Part shown: positions 48,271 through 56,557 of the stretch, in pieces
How the letters are laid out: every line of letters starts with the position of its first letter
Position numbering within the stretch: position 1 is the first letter of the stretch
NCBI GenBank assembly: GCA_022786605.1
Contig: JALFWW010000008.1
Location: 35,092-99,091, forward strand
Length of the DNA stretch: 64,000 bases
Source: Clostridia bacterium
GTDB taxonomy: Bacteria > Bacillota > Clostridia > Lachnospirales > Anaerotignaceae
Direction: 5' to 3'
Made by a program: the position numbers and the translations under genes
The notes under the pieces: generated by a model
What the model was told of the DNA's origin: nothing
Database searches by the model: none
What the model saw: the letters and a program-made list of their open reading frames with translations, nothing else

Positions 48271-48960
48271 ATGGAATATCAGAATCAAATCAGAGAAGCC
48301 GTATTTTACAAACGCCCCAATCGTTTTCTGGCGGAAGTGGAACTGGACGGAGCAAGAGAACTGGTGCATGTGAAAAATACAGGAAGATGTCGGGAATTGT
48401 TGCAGGAAGGCGCAAGAGTATTTCTGGAAGAAAGCGGCAATGCAAACCGGAAAACGAAACATTCCCTTGTGGCTGTATACAAGTGAGATATGCTGGTGAA
48501 TATGGATTCGCAGGCACCCAATGCCGTGTCGGCGGAGGCTTTGGCGGAAGGGAAGATACAGGAAATCGGCGAAGTGACTTTTGTGAAACGGGAAGTGAAA
48601 TTCGGTGCTTCCCGTTTTGATGTGTATTATGAAGCGGGAGAGCGGAAAGGTTTTCTGGAAGTGAAAGGTGTGACACTGGAGGAAGATGGTGTTGCCATGT
48701 TTCCAGATGCTCCCACAGAAAGAGGCGCGAAACATTTGCTGGAACTGGCGAAAGCGGTGGAAAAGGGCTACGAAAGTGCCGTGCTGTTTCTGGTGCAGAT
48801 GAAAGGCGTTTCTGTTTTTCGACCCCATGAAGCCCGTGACCCGAAATTCGCCGAAGCGTTGCGAAAGGCGGCGCAGGCAGGTGTAAAAGTATTGGCTTAT
48901 GACTGCAAGGTGTGGGAAACAGGATTTTGCTTGGATGCGCCTGTGCCTGTGGAATTGTAA
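48271..48960 (+). pseudogene. sfsA: DNA/RNA nuclease SfsA interrupted by an in-frame stop
   Basis: Read through, the frame encodes a full-length SfsA of about 229 aa. The first 71 codons (to AVYK) end at TGA 48484-48486, and the frame resumes in register as DMLVNMDSQAPNAVSAEAL and continues to the natural end. SfsA homologues have Gly here, so GGA to TGA is the likely single change. The downstream half keeps the catalytic-type GFLEVKGVTLEEDGVAMFPDAPTERG. Start 48271 follows GAGG. Probably inactive unless the base is an assembly error or the stop is read through. Confidence 0.85.
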
Positions 48961-49024
48961 AACAGACATATCCCGAAGGATTCGGACATAAAGTTTAGTA
49001 ATGACGAATACGGAGGGAAAATAC

Positions 49025-50200
49025 ATGAGGCATAGAGTTTTGACAGCAGTTCTAACGCTGATTTTTAGTGTTGGCTGTTGTTTGCCCGCATTGGCGGCAG
49101 AAAAGCAGTATGAAAATCTGACAGACCTTGGGCTGACTTCCAAAAGCGCCCTGCTGATGGAAGAAGATACGGGCACCATTTTGTATGAGCAAAACAGCCA
49201 TGAAGCTCTGCCCCCTGCCAGTGTTACGAAGGTTATGACATTGCTGCTCATTTATGAAGGAGAACGGGACGGGAAGTTTGAATGGACGGATACAGTACAG
49301 GTCAGCGAACACGCGGCGTCCATGGGTGGTTCTCAGGTGTTTCTGGAAGAAGGGGAAACCCAGACAGCAGCGGACATGACAAAGTCCATTGCCATTGCGT
49401 CTGCCAATGATGCGGCGGTTGCCATGGCGGAATTTCTGGCAGGCAGTGAGGAAGCCTTTGTGCAGAAAATGAATGAACGGGCAAAGGAATTGGGCATGGA
49501 AGATACGAACTTTGTCAATGCCTGCGGTTTGGACACGGAAGGACATGTGTCCAGCGCCTACGACATTGCACTCATGAGTCGGGAGCTCATGGAGAAGTTC
49601 CCAGAAATCAAGGAGTATACCACTACATGGCAGGACAGTATCGTACATAAAACGAGACGTGGGGAAGAAACCTTTGGTCTGACCAATACCAATAAGCTGA
49701 TTCAGTGGTATGACGGCGCAACTGGGTTAAAAACCGGTTCTACTGGTAACGCTTTGTATTGTCTGTCGGGAACAGCGGAACGGGATGGCATGGGGCTTAT
49801 TGCCGTTGTCATGGCTGCACCGGACTATAAAGTCCGTTTCCGGGAAGTCATGCAGCTTTTGGACTACGGTTTTGCCAATTATGCCATTGAAAAAGGACGG
49901 GAAAAAGGCTATGCCATGGGGGAAGTGCCTGTGGAAAAAGGCATGACAGATACAGTAGAGGCGGTGGTGGCGGAAGAAATTTCCGTACTGGTGCCTAAAG
50001 GGAAAGAAGCCCAGTGGGAAACCAGAACGGAACTTTTGCCGGCGGTTTCGGCACCTGTGGAAGCAGGGACAAAGGTAGGCGAACTGGTATATCTCCGTGA
50101 CGGAGAAGAAGTGGGGCGTGTGGAACTGACAGCAGGAGAGAATGTGGCAAAGGCAAATGTGGATACCATGCTGCGGCGGATGCTGGCGGGATGGTGTTAG
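49025..50200 (+). CDS. D-alanyl-D-alanine carboxypeptidase (DacF-type PBP), copy 1
   Basis: 391 aa. Exported penicillin-binding protein that trims the fifth D-Ala of cell-wall peptides. The signal peptide is about 1-25 (ending PALAA). The active site is S66-x2-K69 (SVTK), with S126-A127-N128 and K236-T237-G238. A C-terminal PBP5_C domain (about 285-375) follows, then a short amphipathic tail. ATG 49025 has GGAGGG upstream; a longer frame from 49001 lacks one. A paralogue is encoded at 53.8 kb. Confidence 0.95.
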   Translation: MRHRVLTAVLTLIFSVGCCLPALAAEKQYENLTDLGLTSKSALLMEEDTGTILYEQNSHEALPPASVTKVMTLLLIYEGERDGKFEWTDTVQVSEHAASMGGSQVFLEEGETQTAADMTKSIAIASANDAAVAMAEFLAGSEEAFVQKMNERAKELGMEDTNFVNACGLDTEGHVSSAYDIALMSRELMEKFPEIKEYTTTWQDSIVHKTRRGEETFGLTNTNKLIQWYDGATGLKTGSTGNALYCLSGTAERDGMGLIAVVMAAPDYKVRFREVMQLLDYGFANYAIEKGREKGYAMGEVPVEKGMTDTVEAVVAEEISVLVPKGKEAQWETRTELLPAVSAPVEAGTKVGELVYLRDGEEVGRVELTAGENVAKANVDTMLRRMLAGWC

Positions 50201-50208
50201 GACAAAAG

Positions 50209-50243
50209 AAAGGCTTTGAAGTGCAGGACTTCAAAGCCTTTTT
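50209..50243. terminator. Bidirectional terminator after dac copy 1
   Basis: Fourteen-bp perfect stem AAAGGCTTTGAAGT with ACTTCAAAGCCTTT, 5-nt loop, T-run on the plus side and A-run on the other. Confidence 0.92.
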
Positions 50244-50256
50244 ATGATTGATGAAA

Positions 50257-50679
50257 TCAATATTTTTTAGAATAGTAGAAGATACATCCAACTATGATGA
50301 TAGCGTTTCCAGACAGCACCCAGCAGAGGACTTCCGCATACTGAGGTGCCACAAAGCCGCAGACCAGAATGGCAGCAAACAGGCAAACCAGAGAAAGCAG
50401 GGCATAGGCACTATATGCCTGTTTTTCAATAAAGATATTCCGTTCATCCATGGCAGAAACTTCTACTTGCGCCCGTTTTTCTTCGTCATGGAGAAGTCGA
50501 TCGATGCGGATGAACTGGATACCACAGAAGATGACACCGCAGAAGCCAAGGGAGGAAAAGGGAGATTCTGGGTAGACCCCCATTTTTACCAGAAGGGAAA
50601 CAGCCAGAAAAACGAAAAACATGACTCCCATGGTATACTTATTCCACTTCAGTTTTTGCTCGAATGATTTCGGTTTCAT
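50257..50679 (-). CDS. Small four-helix membrane protein
   Basis: 140 aa, not recognised by family. About four hydrophobic helices in two pairs (about 17-32, 44-56, 90-110 and 115-134), separated by a charged cytoplasmic segment with MDERNIFIEKQAYS. The same DERNIFIxKQxYS motif is in the next gene upstream, so these are paralogues. AGGAGG precedes the ATG. Last gene of the XRE-controlled operon. No function is implied. Confidence 0.8.
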   Translation of the reverse strand: MKPKSFEQKLKWNKYTMGVMFFVFLAVSLLVKMGVYPESPFSSLGFCGVIFCGIQFIRIDRLLHDEEKRAQVEVSAMDERNIFIEKQAYSAYALLSLVCLFAAILVCGFVAPQYAEVLCWVLSGNAIIIVGCIFYYSKKY

Positions 50680-50693
50680 GGAAATGACCTCCT

Positions 50694-51128
50694 TTATTCA
50701 CAGGAATTGCGGATGTTGCAGTAGATAGCTGCTAAAAACAGCAGTACCACATCCGCCAGCATCAGCAGCAGGAAAGGAATCAAAAGTTCCGGTTTCTGCA
50801 AAGCTGCCCAAAGGGTTGCCACATAGAGCAGAACCAGTGAAAATAGACTATGCAGGCTGTATATTTGTTTCTGGATGAAAATATTTCGCTCGTCATAGAT
50901 GCGGATTTCTTCTTTTTTCCGCAAAGATTCATTTTTCAGAAGGCGAATGGACTTGATGATATGGACAAAGCCAATAGCGATGAGTCCGCCGCCGGTGCCT
51001 GCGCAGTAGGTGAGGGGATAACCGGAAGAAACTTTTCCGCTGAAAGCCGCCATGCAGGCGAGTATGCCTAAGCAAATCCAGAGAAAGCCGCAGGCGAGTT
51101 GTATTTTGAGTTTCTTTTCAAATTTCAT
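50694..51128 (-). CDS. Small four-helix membrane protein, paralogue of its neighbour
   Basis: 144 aa. Helices at about 10-28, 40-57, 92-110 and 115-136 with a central charged loop containing YDERNIFIQKQIYSLHSLFS. Its start overlaps the stop of the XRE regulator (ATGA), so repressor and membrane protein are coupled. A paralogous pair downstream of a small XRE gene is typical of clostridial YozG-like regulator operons; the role is unknown. Confidence 0.8.
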   Translation of the reverse strand: MKFEKKLKIQLACGFLWICLGILACMAAFSGKVSSGYPLTYCAGTGGGLIAIGFVHIIKSIRLLKNESLRKKEEIRIYDERNIFIQKQIYSLHSLFSLVLLYVATLWAALQKPELLIPFLLLMLADVVLLFLAAIYCNIRNSCE

Positions 51129-51331
51129 GATTCATCCTCCTCTTCAAATAAAAAGACTTCTTCAATGGTCATGCCAAAAAACTTGGCGATTTTATGGGCA
51201 AGGAGGAGAGAGGCGGTGTATTTGCCCACTTCCAGAGAAGTGATGGTCTGGCGGGTAACGCCTACATGGATTGCCAGTTCCTCCTGTGATAATTTGCGCT
51301 GTTTTCTAAGCTCTTGGATGCGTGTTTTCAT
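51125..51331 (-). CDS. XRE-family transcriptional regulator (YozG-like)
   Basis: A 68-aa single helix-turn-helix protein (LSQEELAIHVGVTRQTITSLEVGKY, residues about 15-39) with an acidic tail (FEEEDES). Cro/CI-type fold, expected to bind DNA as a dimer. AGGAGGT precedes the ATG. Its promoter overlaps repeated ACTTTGCAA boxes, so autorepression is likely. Confidence 0.93.
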   Translation of the reverse strand: MKTRIQELRKQRKLSQEELAIHVGVTRQTITSLEVGKYTASLLLAHKIAKFFGMTIEEVFLFEEEDES

Positions 51332-51340
51332 AGGTACCTC

Positions 51341-51408
51341 CTTTGCAAAGCTTACTTTGCAATTTTAGTATAGTTTACTTTGCAAAAAATGTCAAGCGAA
51401 CTTTGCAA
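51341..51408. promoter_or_regulatory. Phased operator repeats of the XRE operon
   Basis: ACTTTGCAA occurs at 51354, 51377 and 51400 (plus-strand starts), exactly 23 bp apart, and the palindrome CTTTGCAAAG is at 51341-51350. The repeats flank and overlap the -10 and -35. 23 bp is close to two helical turns, so proteins would bind on nearly the same face. The XRE protein encoded here is the natural candidate. Confidence 0.75.
51367..51395 (-). promoter_or_regulatory. Promoter of the XRE operon
   Basis: On the minus strand TTGACA (plus 51390-51395), 17 bp, TATACT (plus 51367-51372). A near-consensus, hence probably repressible, promoter. Confidence 0.9.
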
Positions 51409-51519
51409 AAAAGAACGGAGATTTTTCATGAAAAACGGACAAGCCTTGATTTGACTTGCCGCGGAAAGTCTGGTATCATACCATAGGGAAGGAATCCGAT
51501 ACAGAAAGGAATTGAATAC

Positions 51520-52134
51520 ATGAATAACTATTTATTGGCATTTCTTTGGAGCATTCCGGGGCTGTTGGTGGCTACCACTATGCACGAATTTGTCAGAGCG
51601 TTGGCATCTTCCGCCATGGGGGACAACTTACCCAAAAGTCAGGGCAGACTGACACTGAATCCTTTGAAACATTTTGAACCCATTGGGTTTTTGCTGCTGT
51701 TTTACACAGGGGGCTTTGGCTGGGGCAAACCTGTGGAAACCAGTGGACTTTATTACAAAAACAGAAAACGGGATACTTTGCTGGTAGCTATTTTGCCCTC
51801 TGTGGTGAATCTGCTGCTGGGCATGGTATTTTTGGGTGTATATGTGAATTTTGGCGGCAGTGTCAATCATCATGTGGCAAATATCCTGAATTATCTTTGC
51901 TTTTACAACGTGGGCATTGCTGTGTATAACATCCTGCCCGTATCTCCCATGGACTGTGTAAAAGTGCTTTCTGTGGTCATGCCCGCGAATAAATATTACA
52001 GCTATTTGCAGTATGAAAAAATGATCCAGATGATCTTCCTGTTCCTGCTGTTTCTGGGCTTTTTCGGCAATATTTTCGGCGGCATCACTTATGGTGTCAT
52101 TCAGTTTTTGGGGCATCTGTTCTTTATTCTGTAA
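51520..52134 (+). CDS. Site-2 protease-like (M50) membrane protein with degenerate zinc motif
   Basis: 204 aa, five to six membrane helices. Family architecture is clear: helix with MHEFVRALAS (21-30), SQGRLTLNPLKHFEPIGFLLL, GFGWGKPV (66-71) and NILPVSPMD (137-145). However, the zinc motif HExxH reads HEFVR: H22 and E23 are kept but the second zinc histidine is R26, and the usual NPxDG is PMDC. It may be a non-proteolytic homologue or a partial metal site. AAGGAATTG lies upstream. It precedes scpA by 12 bp, a common clostridial arrangement. Confidence 0.85.
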   Translation: MNNYLLAFLWSIPGLLVATTMHEFVRALASSAMGDNLPKSQGRLTLNPLKHFEPIGFLLLFYTGGFGWGKPVETSGLYYKNRKRDTLLVAILPSVVNLLLGMVFLGVYVNFGGSVNHHVANILNYLCFYNVGIAVYNILPVSPMDCVKVLSVVMPANKYYSYLQYEKMIQMIFLFLLFLGFFGNIFGGITYGVIQFLGHLFFIL

Positions 52135-52146
52135 GGAAGTGAAGTT

Positions 52147-52911
52147 ATGGAGCAAGTGACCATACGGCTGGATGCCTTTGAAGGTCCCATGGACCTTTTG
52201 TATCATCTGATTGAGAAAAATGAAATTGATATTTACGACATTCCCATTGCTTCTTTGACAGACCAGTACCTTGCCTATCTGGACGCGGCGGAGGACCGCA
52301 ACATGGATGGCATGAGTGAGTTTCTGGTCATGGCGGCGACCCTTTTGGAAATCAAAAGCAAATTACTGTTGCCCAAGCCTAAGAAAGAAGCGGAGGAAGA
52401 AGGACCAGACCCCCGTGCGGAACTGGTGGAACGTCTGCTGGAATATAAGAAAATCAAGGGCGTAACGGCAGAATGGAAGGCAAGGGCGGAAGAAGCCGCC
52501 AGACTGCTGTATAAACCTGCGGATAAAGCCATCGCAAAACTGCGCAGGGAAGAAGATCAGCCCCTTGAGGACTTCCTCATGGGCGTGACCATGGAGGATT
52601 TGTATCTGGCTTTTCAGGAAGTCATGCAGCGGAAAGAATCTAAGGTTGACCATGTCCGCAGCTCTTTCCGAGCGGTGGAACGGGATCTGTTTACCATTCA
52701 GGATAAAATGGATTATATTCGGGACTTGCTGATTTTGCAGCCCCAGATTACATTTTTCGGTATCTTCCGCAGAAAATCCAGAAAAATGGAAAAAGTCGTG
52801 ACCTTTTTGGCACTGCTGGAACTGATCAAACGGAAAGAAGTGCAGATCACCCAGCAGGGGACATTTTCGGAAATTTACATCCGCAGTTATGAGGAAAGGG
52901 ATGCAGTATGA
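52147..52911 (+). CDS. scpA: Segregation and condensation protein A
   Basis: The 254-aa kleisin of the SMC-ScpAB chromosome condensin complex. N-terminal FEGPMDLLYHLIEKNEIDIYDIPI (about 8-32) contacts SMC, the middle charged linker follows, and the C-terminal winged helix has TFLALLELIKRKEVQITQQGTFSEIYI. AGGAAGTGAAG ribosome site. Stop overlaps scpB (ATGA). Confidence 0.97.
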   Translation: MEQVTIRLDAFEGPMDLLYHLIEKNEIDIYDIPIASLTDQYLAYLDAAEDRNMDGMSEFLVMAATLLEIKSKLLLPKPKKEAEEEGPDPRAELVERLLEYKKIKGVTAEWKARAEEAARLLYKPADKAIAKLRREEDQPLEDFLMGVTMEDLYLAFQEVMQRKESKVDHVRSSFRAVERDLFTIQDKMDYIRDLLILQPQITFFGIFRRKSRKMEKVVTFLALLELIKRKEVQITQQGTFSEIYIRSYEERDAV

Positions 52912-53489
52912 GATTGGCGCAGTTAGAAGCTGTGGTGGAATCCCTCCTGTTTATTTCGGGAGAAGCGGTGCCGCTGACAGCCATTGCCCAGACAATTGAA
53001 ATGGATAAAGCCACTGCCAGAGCCATTGTAAAGTCTTTGGCGGACAAATATGAAGCGGAACAGCGAGGTATCCGTATTGTGGAGATCAACGGGTCTTACC
53101 AGATGTGTACGGCGGCGGAATGTTTCACCTATATCCGCAGCATGTACAAAAGTCCCCAGCGGCAGGGATTGACACAGTCTTTGCTGGAAACCCTGGCGAT
53201 CATTGCCTATAAACAGCCCATCACAAAAGGGCAGATTGAGGAGATTCGCGGCGTTAGTGCGGAACACGCTGTCAGCAAGCTGGTGGAAAAGAAGCTGGTC
53301 TGCGAAGTAGGCAGACTGGATGCGCCGGGGAAACCCATCCTCTTTGGTACCACAGAGGATTTCCTGCGGTATTTTGGCTTTAAGTCCGTATCAGAACTGC
53401 CGCCGCTGGAAGAAGACACGGGGCTGGCAGAACAGGAAGAAGCAGAAGAACAACCAGAAAATGAAAAAGACAATGTACCGACAGAATAA
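52908..53489 (+). CDS. scpB: Segregation and condensation protein B
   Basis: 193 aa. Two winged-helix domains (about 5-80, 85-165) that dimerise and bind ScpA; the signature IIAYKQPITKGQIEEIRGVSAEHAVSKL is intact. The C-terminal 25 residues are glutamate-rich and probably disordered. ATGA-coupled to scpA. Confidence 0.97.
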   Translation: MRLAQLEAVVESLLFISGEAVPLTAIAQTIEMDKATARAIVKSLADKYEAEQRGIRIVEINGSYQMCTAAECFTYIRSMYKSPQRQGLTQSLLETLAIIAYKQPITKGQIEEIRGVSAEHAVSKLVEKKLVCEVGRLDAPGKPILFGTTEDFLRYFGFKSVSELPPLEEDTGLAEQEEAEEQPENEKDNVPTE

Positions 53490-53578
53490 TCTGTCGGTTT
53501 TTTATTGCAAATGCAGGTAGTATCTGCTAATCTGGATGTAGAAGGCATGGTGTTTTATACAAAAAGGGGGAAGAAAAG

Positions 53579-53734
53579 ATGAAAAGTATCAAATGGATGT
53601 TGCTGGGAAACGCCATATTGATGGTGGTCATTCTGATTCATTTGTTTTTGGAACAGCCGTTGATGACAGATTTTATTGGATTGGTGGGTTTGTTTTTTAT
53701 TTATATGGGATTTTATCCTGAGAATAAAGAATGA
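53579..53734 (+). CDS. Small two-helix membrane protein, 51 aa
   Basis: Not recognised. AAGGGGGAAG lies 6 nt before the ATG. Two hydrophobic stretches (about 6-23 and 31-45: WMLLGNAILMVVILIHLF and DFIGLVGLFFIYMGFY) with a short EQP turn, ending in PENKE. It falls in an otherwise empty gap between scpB and the second D-Ala carboxypeptidase gene. Confidence 0.6.
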   Translation: MKSIKWMLLGNAILMVVILIHLFLEQPLMTDFIGLVGLFFIYMGFYPENKE

Positions 53735-53822
53735 TACAGCTAAGGAACTTTGGAAAAGCAAGGTTCCTTTTTTATGGATACCCTTTCCCCAAAAGGCATA
53801 CAATGATGGGGGAGGGGTACAC

Positions 53823-54989
53823 ATGAAAAGATTTTTGAGTTTTTGTATAGCGCTAGTGTTGTGTGGGCAAACGGTATTTGCGGCAGAGCCAAATGTGGCA
53901 GCACAGGGTGCGGCGCTCATTGACGGAGAAACAGGGCGGCTATTGTGGGGAAAAAATGCGGAAAGTCCCATGGAAATGGCAAGCACCACCAAAATTATGA
54001 CTGCCATATTGGTTTTGGAAAAAGCAGACCCGAAAGAAGTGGTGACCATCAGCAAAAACGCAGCAAAACAGCCGGATGTGCAAATGGGATTGCAAGAAGG
54101 AGAACAGTGGTATGCGGGGGATTTGCTCCGTGCTATGATGTTGAAATCCTATAATGATGCGGCAGTGGCATTGGCGGAACATGTCAGCGGTTCTGTGGAA
54201 GCCTTTTGTATGGAAATGACGGCAAAGGCGGCATCCATTGGGGCAACGGATACGGTCTTTGGTTCCCCAAATGGGCTGGATAGTCATTTGACTAGAGAAC
54301 AGCACCATTCCACGCCTTTGGATATGGGCATCATCACCGCTTATGCCCTGCAAAACCCCGTGTTTCGGGAGATAGCTGTTTTGCCCAGCCATACTTTTGC
54401 GGATGTTTCGGGAAAAAAGGTACATACGGCAGTGAATACAGATCGCTTTTTGCAGATGTATGCCGGTGCCCTTGGAGTAAAAACAGGGTATACCAATAAA
54501 GCAGGGCATTGTTTTGTAGGAGCGGCAAAGCAGGAAGATATGACCCTCGTCAGTGTGGTATTGGCAAGTGGATGGGGCAACACAGGTAAGGAAGCTAAAT
54601 GGACAGATACGAAAAAACTCATGGATTATGGCTTTGCCACTTATGAGAAACAGAAAATCGCTGAGGTTGGAGAGAATATGGGAGAAATCACAGTGACACG
54701 TTCTCCGGTGAAGGAAATTGCGGCAGGTCTTGCGGAAGGATACAGCGGCATATTTTCAGAAGATGAGGTTTCCCGTTTACAATGGCAGACGGAACTGCCG
54801 GAAACATTGGAAGCGCCCATAGAACAGGGAGAGCAGATTGGTACAGCGATATTGGAATTGGATGGAGAAACCATTGCCGAAATTCCGCTGACAGCACAAA
54901 CAGATGCACCAGCCTATATACTTTCAGAGCAGTACCGCAGATTGCTTTCTGTTTGGTTTGATTGGATAGAATTTTTGCCGGAAATGTGA
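53823..54989 (+). CDS. D-alanyl-D-alanine carboxypeptidase (DacF-type PBP), copy 2
   Basis: 388 aa. Signal peptide about 1-21 (QTVFAA). Catalytic S54-x2-K57 (STTK), S109-Y110-N111 (SYN in place of the SAN of copy 1) and K220-T221-G222 (KTG). The C-terminal PBP5_C domain is followed by an amphipathic tail (YRRLLSVWFDWIEF) that probably anchors it to the membrane. ATG 53823 follows GGGGGAGGGG. The earlier in-frame frame from 53676 overlaps the small membrane gene and lacks a ribosome site. Confidence 0.95.
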   Translation: MKRFLSFCIALVLCGQTVFAAEPNVAAQGAALIDGETGRLLWGKNAESPMEMASTTKIMTAILVLEKADPKEVVTISKNAAKQPDVQMGLQEGEQWYAGDLLRAMMLKSYNDAAVALAEHVSGSVEAFCMEMTAKAASIGATDTVFGSPNGLDSHLTREQHHSTPLDMGIITAYALQNPVFREIAVLPSHTFADVSGKKVHTAVNTDRFLQMYAGALGVKTGYTNKAGHCFVGAAKQEDMTLVSVVLASGWGNTGKEAKWTDTKKLMDYGFATYEKQKIAEVGENMGEITVTRSPVKEIAAGLAEGYSGIFSEDEVSRLQWQTELPETLEAPIEQGEQIGTAILELDGETIAEIPLTAQTDAPAYILSEQYRRLLSVWFDWIEFLPEM

Positions 54990-55054
54990 TTTTTCTTTGA
55001 CTTTCCGCTCTTTCTCCTGTATACTGGTGGGACGAAAAGGACGGAGGAGAAGCC

Positions 55055-55777
55055 ATGGAAGAAAGATTGCAGAAATTTTTGGCGGAAGCAGGCATCGCTT
55101 CCCGCAGAAAATCAGAAGAACTCATTGCCGCAGGTCGTGTGCAGGTAAATGGACAGGTGGTACGGGAACTGGGGGTCAAAATCGACCCGGCAAAAGATAA
55201 AGTATTGTTTGATAATAAGCCTGTGAAAGCCCAGGAAACAAAGAAAGTATATATCATGCTCCATAAGCCCGAAGGCTATGTGACAACAGCGAAAGAACAG
55301 TTTGGACGTCCGGCGGTGCTGGACTTGGTGCAGGGTGTAAAGGAACGTATCTTCCCTGTAGGTCGACTGGACTATGACACATCCGGTCTGCTGCTCCTGA
55401 CTAACGATGGCGATTTGACTTATAAGCTGACACATCCCAAACACGATGTGGACAAAACATATATCGCAAAACTTTATGGTGTACCTGATGAAGGTGCTTT
55501 GCAGAAATTCCGCAGAGGTGTTGTCATTGACGGCAGAAAGACCAGACCTGCGAAAATTCAGATTCTGGAAAAGGATAAAGATATGCGTTTCTGTACAGCG
55601 GAGATCATTATCCACGAAGGCAAAAACCGTCAGGTCAGAAAAATGTGTGAAGCCATCAAACATCCCGTCGCACAGCTGAAACGTGTAGCAACAGGAGAAC
55701 TGACACTGGGTGACTTGCCGAAAGGAAAATATCGTTATCTGACAGAAAGAGAAATCAAGTATCTGAAAAAACTGTAA
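55055..55777 (+). CDS. rluB: Pseudouridine synthase, RluB/RsuA family
   Basis: 240 aa. N-terminal S4 RNA-binding domain (1-50) and catalytic domain with D106 in GRLDYDTSGLLLLTNDG. Family RluB modifies 23S rRNA; RsuA modifies 16S. The two cannot be separated here, but position after scpAB is that of clostridial rluB. ACGGAGGAG ribosome site. Followed by an imperfect terminator hairpin. Confidence 0.93.
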   Translation: MEERLQKFLAEAGIASRRKSEELIAAGRVQVNGQVVRELGVKIDPAKDKVLFDNKPVKAQETKKVYIMLHKPEGYVTTAKEQFGRPAVLDLVQGVKERIFPVGRLDYDTSGLLLLTNDGDLTYKLTHPKHDVDKTYIAKLYGVPDEGALQKFRRGVVIDGRKTRPAKIQILEKDKDMRFCTAEIIIHEGKNRQVRKMCEAIKHPVAQLKRVATGELTLGDLPKGKYRYLTEREIKYLKKL

Positions 55778-55823
55778 AGCATCAAAACGGTATGGTTTTG
55801 GAGGCATCTTCATAAGAAAACAA

Positions 55824-55875
55824 AGAGAGCTGAAATTCTTACGATACAAAGGATTCCGGCTCTCTTATTTTATTC
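55824..55875 (+). terminator. Imperfect terminator after rluB
   Basis: AGAGAGC...AAT pairs with ATT...GCTCTCT with several mismatches, then TTATTTTATT. Confidence 0.6.
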
Positions 55876-55937
55876 AGATTTTATTTGATATGTTTTCTTA
55901 ATGGAAAGCTGCTTTTGTTATGCCGTTTTTTGCTGAA

Positions 55938-55976
55938 ATAAAAAAGACCGCTATTTTACTGTGGAAAAAGGCGGTC
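55938..55976 (-). terminator. Terminator of the lipoprotein gene
   Basis: On the minus strand GACCGC pairs with GCGGTC around an internal AT helix, followed by TTTTTTATTT, 10 nt past the lipoprotein stop. Confidence 0.75.
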
Positions 55977-55985
55977 AGGTTTTCT

Positions 55986-56372
55986 TTATCCCAATCTTTG
56001 GGTGCCCAACTGCAGTTGCTCAACATGGAGGATGTTGCCCTCGGTTTTGTTTTTGTAGGCTTCCAGTTTTGAATTGTAGATGCCTAAAATAACGCTGTCA
56101 TCCACCTGCAAATCTTCTAAGGAAATGCTTTTCACATCATGGGTTTCATAATGGCAGTAAAACAAGGGGATGTCAGAACAATCAATGATGCAGTTTTCAC
56201 CGAGAACTCCGTTTTCATCGGCATCTTTTACAGTGATGGTTTGGTTTTCGGTGTCGATTTCTGTGATAACGGCATTGATGCCAAGATGGAACACATCTTT
56301 TTCCCAAAAACTGCAAGCGGGCAGAAGCATCATGCTTAGGAACAGACATAGGAATATATGGTTTTTTTTCAT
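55986..56372 (-). CDS. Small lipoprotein, 128 aa
   Basis: Not recognised by family. Signal peptide with lipobox LLPAC (C20). The mature part (VITEIDTENQTITVKDADENG, EDLQVDDSVILGIY) resembles a small beta-barrel OB-like domain. TGGAGGTGATC precedes the ATG. Convergent with rluB; it has its own terminator. Confidence 0.8.
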   Translation of the reverse strand: MKKNHIFLCLFLSMMLLPACSFWEKDVFHLGINAVITEIDTENQTITVKDADENGVLGENCIIDCSDIPLFYCHYETHDVKSISLEDLQVDDSVILGIYNSKLEAYKNKTEGNILHVEQLQLGTQRLG

Positions 56373-56492
56373 CTGATCACCTCCATAAATGACTTTAATG
56401 ATTTATTCTACCATATGGCGAAAGAATAGAAAACAAATATTTGTCAGACATTCTATGTTTTTGAGAAAGAAGGGGAATTCTTGGCTTTATGC

Positions 56493-56521
56493 TTGAAAGT
56501 CCGGCGATTTTCCCATATAAT
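56493..56521 (+). promoter_or_regulatory. Promoter of the phosphatase-flavoprotein-cmk-plsC-ispH unit
   Basis: TTGAAA (56493-56498), 17 bp, TATAAT (56516-56521), 36 bp before the phosphatase start. Confidence 0.85.
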
Positions 56522-56557
56522 TTAAGTTTAGAGTACATCATAAAGGAAGGCTGAATT

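Noticed and set aside
48484..48486. TGA in sfsA as a selenocysteine codon.
   Set aside because: The family has Gly, not Cys, here, and no convincing SECIS-like hairpin is seen immediately downstream.
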